Of a stretch of 64,000 nucleotides of DNA, positions 59,524 through 64,000 are shown piece by piece. The stretch comes from CBDDIP01 sp965229005 (GTDB taxonomy: Bacteria; Actinomycetota; Acidimicrobiia; Acidimicrobiales; Ilumatobacteraceae). The DNA lies in NCBI GenBank assembly GCA_965229005.1, contig CBDDIP010000001.1, positions 744,001 to 808,000 on the forward strand. Reading direction: 5' to 3'. Within the stretch, counting starts at the first letter, position 1; each line of letters opens with the position of its first letter. The notes under the pieces are model-generated. The model made no database searches, was not told the origin of the DNA, and worked only from the letters and a program-made list of their open reading frames with translations. Both the position numbers and the translations under genes were made by a program.

Positions 59524-59937
59524 TCAGCGGCGTTCGAGCACGACGACCGGGATCTCCCGGGTGGTGGCCTTCGCGTAGTCGGCGAAGTTCGGCATCACGG
59601 CGGCCTGCGCGTCGTAGAGGCGGGTGCGCTCGTCACCTTCGGCAACGCGTGCCCGAACGGGGATCGTCTCGTCGCCGACCTCGATGGTCACATCGGGGTG
59701 AGCCACGAGGTTGAGGAACCAGTGCGGGTCGGCAGGCGAGCCACCCTTGGAGGCGATGATCACGAAGTTGTCGCCGTCGCGCGTGTAGACGAGGGGCGAG
59801 GTGTACTCCTTGCCGGACTTCGCGCCACGGTGGTTGACGAGGATCATCGGGGCGCCGGCGAAGTTGCCGCCGACCTGACCGCCGTTGGCGCGGAACTCCT
59901 CGACGACACCCTTGTTGAACTCGTTGAAATCGACCAT
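59524..59937 (-). CDS. F420-type nitroreductase family (Ddn-like) protein
   Basis: This 137-aa split-beta-barrel protein has the family landmarks ILVNHRGAKSGKEYTSPLVY (about residues 33-52), DNFVIIASKGGSPADPHWFL and NLVAHPDVTIEVG. Members bind the deazaflavin F420 or related cofactors and reduce quinones or nitro compounds. Its presence fits an F420-using actinobacterium. ATG 59937 has an SD (GAGGAG) 7 nt upstream; an upstream ATG at 59991 lacks one. It is on the same strand as, and 57 bp downstream of, the amidohydrolase gene. Confidence 0.87.
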   Translation of the reverse strand: MVDFNEFNKGVVEEFRANGGQVGGNFAGAPMILVNHRGAKSGKEYTSPLVYTRDGDNFVIIASKGGSPADPHWFLNLVAHPDVTIEVGDETIPVRARVAEGDERTRLYDAQAAVMPNFADYAKATTREIPVVVLERR

Positions 59938-59994
59938 GGTGGTGCTCCTCGGTGCGGTGATGTGCGGTGATGTGCGCCGCCCATTCAACACCGA

Positions 59995-60933
59995 TCAGCT
60001 CGACATGAGTCGCTCGGTGTTGGCCCGCATCACGTCCATCAACGAGCCCCGCGGGTCGCCGACTGCATCCAGTCGTTCACGGGATGCAGCGACGGCGAAC
60101 TCGGGGGTGAACGGGTAGTCGCTGCCGTAGTGGAGGTGATCCATCGTCGTCAACGTCAGCAGTGCGTCCAGCTGTCGCGGCAGCGGGTACCCGGCGAGAT
60201 CGAAGTGGAGCCGGGCAAGGTCGCGCAACACGTCGACCTCGGCACCAGCGCCGACCAGTGCGGCGAACACGTTGATCCGATCGGCGACCATCGGCAGCGT
60301 CGCACCGGCGTGCGGGACGATGATCTCGATCCCTGGGTACCTGGCAACGGTGCCGCCGAGCACGAGGTCGACGACGGCGCGGGTGGTGTCGAACAAGAAC
60401 TCGAGCATCGGCCGCGGCCGACCGAGCGAGGTCTGCTCCCAGCACGGCGGCGACGTCGGGTGGATGAACACTCGGGCACGACGACGATCGAGCTCACGGA
60501 AGATCGGCTCGAACGCTGCGTCGCCGAGGTACGCGCCGCCGACGTTGGTGAGCAGTGCGAACCCGCGGACGTCGAGGCGATCGCAGCAGTGGGCGATCTC
60601 CGCCATCGCCGCGTCGACATCCGGAAGTGGCAGCGAAGCGAACAGGCCGAACCGGCCCGGATGATCGGCGACGGCTCGCCTGCCTTCCTCGTTCACGGCC
60701 CGTGCCAGATCACTCGCCATCGCGTCGCTGCCGAGATGAACGCCTGGCGAGGAGATCGACAACCACGACGTCTCGATGTCCAACCGGTCCATCGCTGCGA
60801 CGTGCTCCACCGCCGCCCACTCCGGGATGTATGGGAAGCCGTCGGGCTGCGCGTGGCCCTGGCTGATCAACGCCTCGCGATAGAACTCGGGCAGGAAGTG
60901 GGCGTGGACGTCGATGGCTCGAGTGGCGCTCAC
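59995..60933 (-). CDS. amidohydrolase family (amidohydrolase_2) protein
   Basis: This 312-aa TIM-barrel enzyme begins AIDVHAHFLPEFYR with the HxH metal motif, has FIHPTSPPCWEQ mid-way, and VPHAGATLPMVADRI and YGSDYPFTPEFAVA with the late His and Asp ligands. This set is that of the ACMSD/gamma-resorcylate decarboxylase group, which cleaves C-C or C-N bonds in aromatic or related acids. GTG 60933 overlaps the stop of the alpha/beta hydrolase gene (GTGA), so both act in one pathway, possibly aromatic or amide degradation. Confidence 0.85.
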   Translation of the reverse strand: MSATRAIDVHAHFLPEFYREALISQGHAQPDGFPYIPEWAAVEHVAAMDRLDIETSWLSISSPGVHLGSDAMASDLARAVNEEGRRAVADHPGRFGLFASLPLPDVDAAMAEIAHCCDRLDVRGFALLTNVGGAYLGDAAFEPIFRELDRRRARVFIHPTSPPCWEQTSLGRPRPMLEFLFDTTRAVVDLVLGGTVARYPGIEIIVPHAGATLPMVADRINVFAALVGAGAEVDVLRDLARLHFDLAGYPLPRQLDALLTLTTMDHLHYGSDYPFTPEFAVAASRERLDAVGDPRGSLMDVMRANTERLMSS

Positions 60934-61883
60934 GTCGCGAGACCCGCGACCCACTCGCACACGGTGGCGACGTAGAGCTCCGGCTGCGAGCCGTGCATCG
61001 AGTGGCCGACCTCGGGGAACGACCGATACGTCACCGACACCCCAGCGCCGGTCAGCAGGTGCTGCACCCGTGACGCCTGCTGGTCGGACATCGCCCCGAA
61101 CAGGAACCCGTGCTCGTCGTTGACCACGCGCATGTGGTGCGTCAGCAGCACGGCCGGTGCCGTGACGCTCCGCAGCATCCGGTCGTGGTCGCACGACGCG
61201 GCGACCGTCCCCGTCCAGAACGCCCGACCCCACTCCGGGTCGTACTCCTTGAGGTTCTGCGGTGGTTCGTCCGGCACCGGGATGAAGCTCAGGTGCTCCG
61301 GCAGGAACTGCGCCGAGCCGGCGCGCATCTCGTCCCACGCGCCGATCGACCACTGATCGCCGAGGTAGGTGCTCCACAGGTGGAACAGCGGGCCGATGCC
61401 CTGACGGATCCCGGGGGCGACAGCCGGTCGCACCTCGGATGAGAACAGCGGCGGATCCTCGTACACGGCGGCGATCACCTGGCCGGGCTTGGCGTAGGCG
61501 GAGAGCCACGCCGACAGCACACCACCCGACGAGAGGCCGCTGACCAACGCAGGTCGGCCGATGACCACGTCGATGAATCGGACCAGGTCGTTGCCCATGT
61601 TGTCGAGCGTGTAGCGACCGGGCGTGCGCGTGCTGCGGCCCTGCCCGCGCAGATCGACGGCGAACACCTGGAAGTGCTCGGCCAGCAGCGGCATCGCTGC
61701 CTCGTAGCCCCACCACGATTCCGTCTGCCCGGGGATCAGCAACAGCGCCGGCTTGGCCGGGTCGCCGAGGGTGGCGTAGTTCATCTGCACTTCACCGAGG
61801 TCGGCGAGGTGCTCCGCGATCCCGTGGTCGACGTACGTCGCGTCAGGGTCGTGCGGCCCGTAGCGGGCTCGATGGTTCGTCAT
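60930..61883 (-). CDS. alpha/beta hydrolase
   Basis: This is a 317-aa hydrolase with ALLLIPGQTESWWGYEAAMP (oxyanion strand region), the nucleophile elbow LVSGLSSGGVLSAWL (GLSSG, about residues 126-130), Asp in the PVLL-like region near VTAPAVLL, and the catalytic His in FPEVGHSMHGSQPE. A good SD (GGGGGAA) lies directly before ATG 61883. It is coupled to the downstream amidohydrolase. Ester or ring-fission-product hydrolysis is plausible, but the substrate is not known. Confidence 0.85.
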   Translation of the reverse strand: MTNHRARYGPHDPDATYVDHGIAEHLADLGEVQMNYATLGDPAKPALLLIPGQTESWWGYEAAMPLLAEHFQVFAVDLRGQGRSTRTPGRYTLDNMGNDLVRFIDVVIGRPALVSGLSSGGVLSAWLSAYAKPGQVIAAVYEDPPLFSSEVRPAVAPGIRQGIGPLFHLWSTYLGDQWSIGAWDEMRAGSAQFLPEHLSFIPVPDEPPQNLKEYDPEWGRAFWTGTVAASCDHDRMLRSVTAPAVLLTHHMRVVNDEHGFLFGAMSDQQASRVQHLLTGAGVSVTYRSFPEVGHSMHGSQPELYVATVCEWVAGLAT

Positions 61884-61906
61884 GGTTCCCCCCGGCGACT
61901 CGACCG

Positions 61907-62593
61907 TCACCCTATTTCGGCGAGTGCGCGGCGCAGCAGCTCGGCGCCGGGGCGACCGACCATGTCCGGCTCGGCGAGGCGCCGTTGCGCTTCGTCGACA
62001 TCGAACAGACCGCGCCCGAGGCAGTCCTCGACGATCTCTCCGAGGTGCTCGAACGGCACGTCGGGAGCGATGTCGATGACGGTGCGCAACGCGGTGGTCA
62101 CCCTGATGCCGTCGAGCTCGGTGATGTCGGTGGGCGGGATGTCGTCGTCGTAGTGGATGACGACCTCGACGCCGTTGATCGTCGTGTGCTCGGTGAGCAG
62201 CCCGTTGCCGTCCACGCCGTACGGCTGGCCGCGGGCGAAGTCGTCACCGTCGTCGAGATCATCGCTGTCGTCTTCGTCGAACCGGCACCCGCACGACAGC
62301 ATCTGCCCGAAGCAGACCGGGCAGGCCTGGATGTCGCAGCCGGGGTGGTGGAAGCCACCCCGCTTCGTTCCGCAATCGCCGCAGCGCTCGCTGTGCACCG
62401 GCCAGTCCGGCTCCTCGCCGTACGGGATCATCGCGATGTGCCGGCCGCGTCGGTGGAGGGCGTCGATCGTGCACGACGCGGCGATGTGCATCTCGAGGCG
62501 GCACCAGTGGCAGACGGACATCACACCACCCGCAGTCGGAGCGGCGGCCGCGAGCCGTCGAGAACGTGTTGATGTCGGTGGTGCATGGTGCAT
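61907..62593 (-). CDS. zinc-ribbon protein with AbiEi-like C-terminal segment
   Basis: This is a 228-aa protein. Residues 25-115 or so contain many Cys/His: VCHWC, CGDCGTKRGGFHHPGC and CPVCFGQMLSCGC, enough for two or three zinc sites, followed by an acidic run (DEDDSDDLDDGDD). The last 80 residues (IRVTTALRTVIDIAPDVPFE through LGRGLFDVDEAQRRLA) resemble the middle of AbiEi-type antitoxins and DUF559 proteins, where TTxxRTxxD is typical. No toxin gene is adjacent. The start ATG 62593 has a strong SD (AGGGGG, 8 nt); ATG 62521 is an alternative. A 14-bp interrupted palindrome lies 28 bp upstream. Confidence 0.55.
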   Translation of the reverse strand: MHHAPPTSTRSRRLAAAAPTAGGVMSVCHWCRLEMHIAASCTIDALHRRGRHIAMIPYGEEPDWPVHSERCGDCGTKRGGFHHPGCDIQACPVCFGQMLSCGCRFDEDDSDDLDDGDDFARGQPYGVDGNGLLTEHTTINGVEVVIHYDDDIPPTDITELDGIRVTTALRTVIDIAPDVPFEHLGEIVEDCLGRGLFDVDEAQRRLAEPDMVGRPGAELLRRALAEIG

Positions 62594-62621
62594 CCCCCTT
62601 GGTCCATGAGTGGATCGGAAG

Positions 62622-62635
62622 GGGACCACGGTCCC
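62622..62635. promoter_or_regulatory. interrupted palindrome upstream of the zinc-ribbon gene
   Basis: GGGACCACGGTCCC has 6-bp arms and a 2-bp centre, and sits 28 bp before the ATG at 62593. It could be an operator, but only one copy is seen. Confidence 0.3.
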
Positions 62636-62671
62636 GAGGCGCAACACACGCGCAGCGCTGAAGCTACCCGC

Positions 62672-63388
62672 CTATCGAGGGGTCGACAAGCAGAACTCGT
62701 TGCCGTCCGGATCGGTCATCACGACCCGTTCGTCGTCGGCTCCGACGAGCGATGCCCCGAGCCCGACGAGCCGGTCGCCTTCGGACTCCCGGCTGGCGTC
62801 GCCCACCGGGACGATCTCGAAGTGCAACCGATCCCGGCCGAGCATCGGCATCAGCGGCGGACCGCTCCAGGTGATCATCGGACCGGTGCGGTCGGGTGAG
62901 CGGATCGCGGTCTCCTCGTCCTGGTCCCACACCAAGGGCCACCCGAGCGCCTCGCTCCAGAAGTGGCCGACGTCTGCGGTGCCGTCGCAGTTGACTGCCC
63001 CGATGCGCGGGCAGCCGGCCAGGAAGTTGTTGGTCGGCTCGATGACGCACAGCTCGTTGCCATCCGGGTCGGCCAGCACGACGTGCGTGTCCTCCGGGCC
63101 TTGCCCGATGTCGACGTGACGGCCACCGAGCTCGATCAGCCTGGCAACCGTCTCGTTCTGGTCGTCGATCGACGTCGTCGTCAGATCGAGGTGCTGGCGG
63201 TTCTGGCCGAGCTTCGGCGTCACCACCCGTCGGAAGGCGATGCGGAAGCCGGTGTCGTCGGTCGGCGCGAGCACGACCGCGTCATCGTTCGTGTCACCGA
63301 CGTCCCAACGCAGCGCTTCTGCCCAGAAGCGGGCGAGCAGCTGCGGATCGTTCGTCTCCCACGTGAGTGCGACGAGTTGCACGGTCAT
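62672..63388 (-). CDS. VOC-family protein with two glyoxalase-like domains
   Basis: This is a 238-aa protein of two similar halves. The first begins MTVQLVALTWETNDPQLLARFW and ends DPDGNELCVIEP. The second has VGHFWSEALGWPLVW and ends DPDGNEFCL. Paired DPDGNE motifs are typical of VOC (glyoxalase/bleomycin-resistance/dioxygenase) proteins of this type, though the first metal His is less clear. The substrate is unknown. The start is ATG 63388; an ATG at 63403 adds five residues. Confidence 0.83.
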   Translation of the reverse strand: MTVQLVALTWETNDPQLLARFWAEALRWDVGDTNDDAVVLAPTDDTGFRIAFRRVVTPKLGQNRQHLDLTTTSIDDQNETVARLIELGGRHVDIGQGPEDTHVVLADPDGNELCVIEPTNNFLAGCPRIGAVNCDGTADVGHFWSEALGWPLVWDQDEETAIRSPDRTGPMITWSGPPLMPMLGRDRLHFEIVPVGDASRESEGDRLVGLGASLVGADDERVVMTDPDGNEFCLSTPR

Positions 63389-63412
63389 GCGAGCATCTTG
63401 CATCGGTCGTGA

Positions 63413-64000
63413 TCACAGGCGCCAGGTGATTGCGGCCAACGGATCGGGCGCGTACGCGCAGTACGTCCCCGTTCGAACGCTGGCGCGGAGGTGATCAGCG
63501 GCCTGTCGGTGACGCGTCGCCAGCTCGTCGAGGGCGTAGCGCAGCGATCGAGCGACTGCCGTGCGAGCCCGTTCCGAGGAACCACCGGCGAGGCGCGCTC
63601 GTCCGCCGAGCCCGACGCCCCGCGTGAGCTCGTTGACGAGGTACTGCCGATCCATCTCAGCCTTGGCGATGCGCCCCAGGTCGTTGAGGCGCGTCGCCTC
63701 GTCGATGTCGTCGTCGATGTCGGCAAGGCGGCGTCGAAACGCCTCGCGTGCGACGTCGTCGAGCACCGGGATGCCGCGCACTTCGCTCGTCGGCGTGCGC
63801 AACGTGCCCGTCTCGACCGCAACCAGGTCCAGCACGTGGAACTCGCGGCCCGGCTCGGCCAGCAGCCGGCGCAGATAGCGGAACCCCTTCAAGTCCTTGA
63901 CGAGGACGGACTCGCCGGCCAGCTCGACCGTCCACATCGGCCCGTCCTGGCGCAGGGTGCCCCGCCGCTCCACCGGCGCGATCAGAGGACCCCCGGTCAT
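63413..64000 (-). CDS. partial protein, C-terminal part of a LuxR/ATPase-type regulator family
   Basis: The reading frame is open to the right edge, where an ATG lies exactly at 64000-63998, so the true start may be beyond the window. The sequence has VLVKDLKGFRYLRRLLAEPG, then AREAFRRRLADIDDDIDEAT, RTAVARSLRYALDEL and the ending SVRTGTYCAYAPDPLAAITW. This pattern is known to me from the C-terminal ends of large actinobacterial ATPase/TPR proteins and related regulators. If the ATG is the start, the protein has 195 aa. Function is not determined. Confidence 0.6.
   Translation of the reverse strand: MTGGPLIAPVERRGTLRQDGPMWTVELAGESVLVKDLKGFRYLRRLLAEPGREFHVLDLVAVETGTLRTPTSEVRGIPVLDDVAREAFRRRLADIDDDIDEATRLNDLGRIAKAEMDRQYLVNELTRGVGLGGRARLAGGSSERARTAVARSLRYALDELATRHRQAADHLRASVRTGTYCAYAPDPLAAITWRL

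Noticed and set aside
61907..62593. complete AbiE toxin-antitoxin system
   Set aside because: Only an AbiEi-like segment is seen; the neighbouring genes are an alpha/beta hydrolase and a VOC protein, with no nucleotidyltransferase toxin.
1..64000. CRISPR arrays, tRNA, rRNA and prophage
   Set aside because: No regularly spaced repeats, no cloverleaf-like intergenic segment and no phage structural or integrase genes were found. Gaps between genes are all below 140 bp.

Overview
The window is very GC-rich DNA from an actinobacterium. The gene content points to the class Acidimicrobiia (Ilumatobacter-like), but I have no 16S gene and this is a judgement from style. Clues are the GC-biased codon use, an F420-type nitroreductase-family protein, a DUF222/HNH endonuclease, an iniBAC-like operon and many apparently leaderless genes. 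Their -10 box (TANNNT) sits 6-7 nt before an ATG or GTG. Coding density is very high. Start/stop overlaps of the ATGA and GTGA type are common, and no gap between genes reaches 300 bases. I saw no rRNA, tRNA, CRISPR array, insertion sequence or prophage.

Region 1-13.5 kb holds: the 5' part of an acyl-CoA dehydrogenase; an RsbW-like kinase with an RsbV-like STAS partner; a DUF1697 protein; a secreted lytic transglycosylase; a diadenylate-cyclase-type (DisA_N) protein; a GHMP kinase divergent from a GH36-like glycosidase that is coupled to a serine hydrolase; an ECF sigma factor; a TetR regulator; a group-2 sigma factor; and a DUF2207 membrane protein, a methyltransferase and a Pr6Pr-type membrane protein.

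Region 13.5-26.4 kb is the most interesting part. An iniB-iniA-iniC-like operon (glycine-rich protein plus two dynamin-like GTPases) sits beside two unusual membrane-anchored Hsp70-like proteins. It also has a 755-aa ATPase/LuxR regulator, a 56-aa protein coupled to that regulator, an LpqN-like protein and an acidic low-complexity protein. All three intergenic promoter regions carry the same 18-bp palindrome, ACCGGGA-N4-TCCCGGT (one copy has a single mismatch). I infer one regulon, probably controlled by the LuxR protein, which resembles the mycobacterial IniR/iniBAC cell-envelope stress response but with membrane Hsp70s added.

Region 26.4-36.6 kb has an unrecognised gene and a divergent MFS-cyclic-nucleotide-domain fusion, with a textbook MerR-type operator between them. 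A five-gene chain follows (GT4 glycosyltransferase, alpha/alpha-toroid protein, GH130 enzyme, zinc peptidase, fatty-acid desaturase), then two tiny genes, one a zinc ribbon.

Region 36.6-50.6 kb has: a 7Fe-type ferredoxin; a TetR regulator; an orphan NorQ/NorD pair; an oxidoreductase with a divergent TetR regulator and twin operators; a two-component system linked to a sterol-desaturase-type enzyme; a small membrane-protein operon; a glycerophosphodiesterase; and two adjacent ABC exporter pairs.

Region 50.6-64 kb holds the DUF222/HNH gene, an MBL-fold hydrolase with an EthD-like protein, a homocysteine methyltransferase family protein, an 804-aa winged-helix/STAND regulator, CoA-transferases (family III and a 3-oxoacid A/B pair), a Ddn-like protein, an amidohydrolase coupled to an alpha/beta hydrolase, a zinc-ribbon/AbiEi-like protein, a VOC protein and, at the right edge, part of a likely LuxR/ATPase-type protein.
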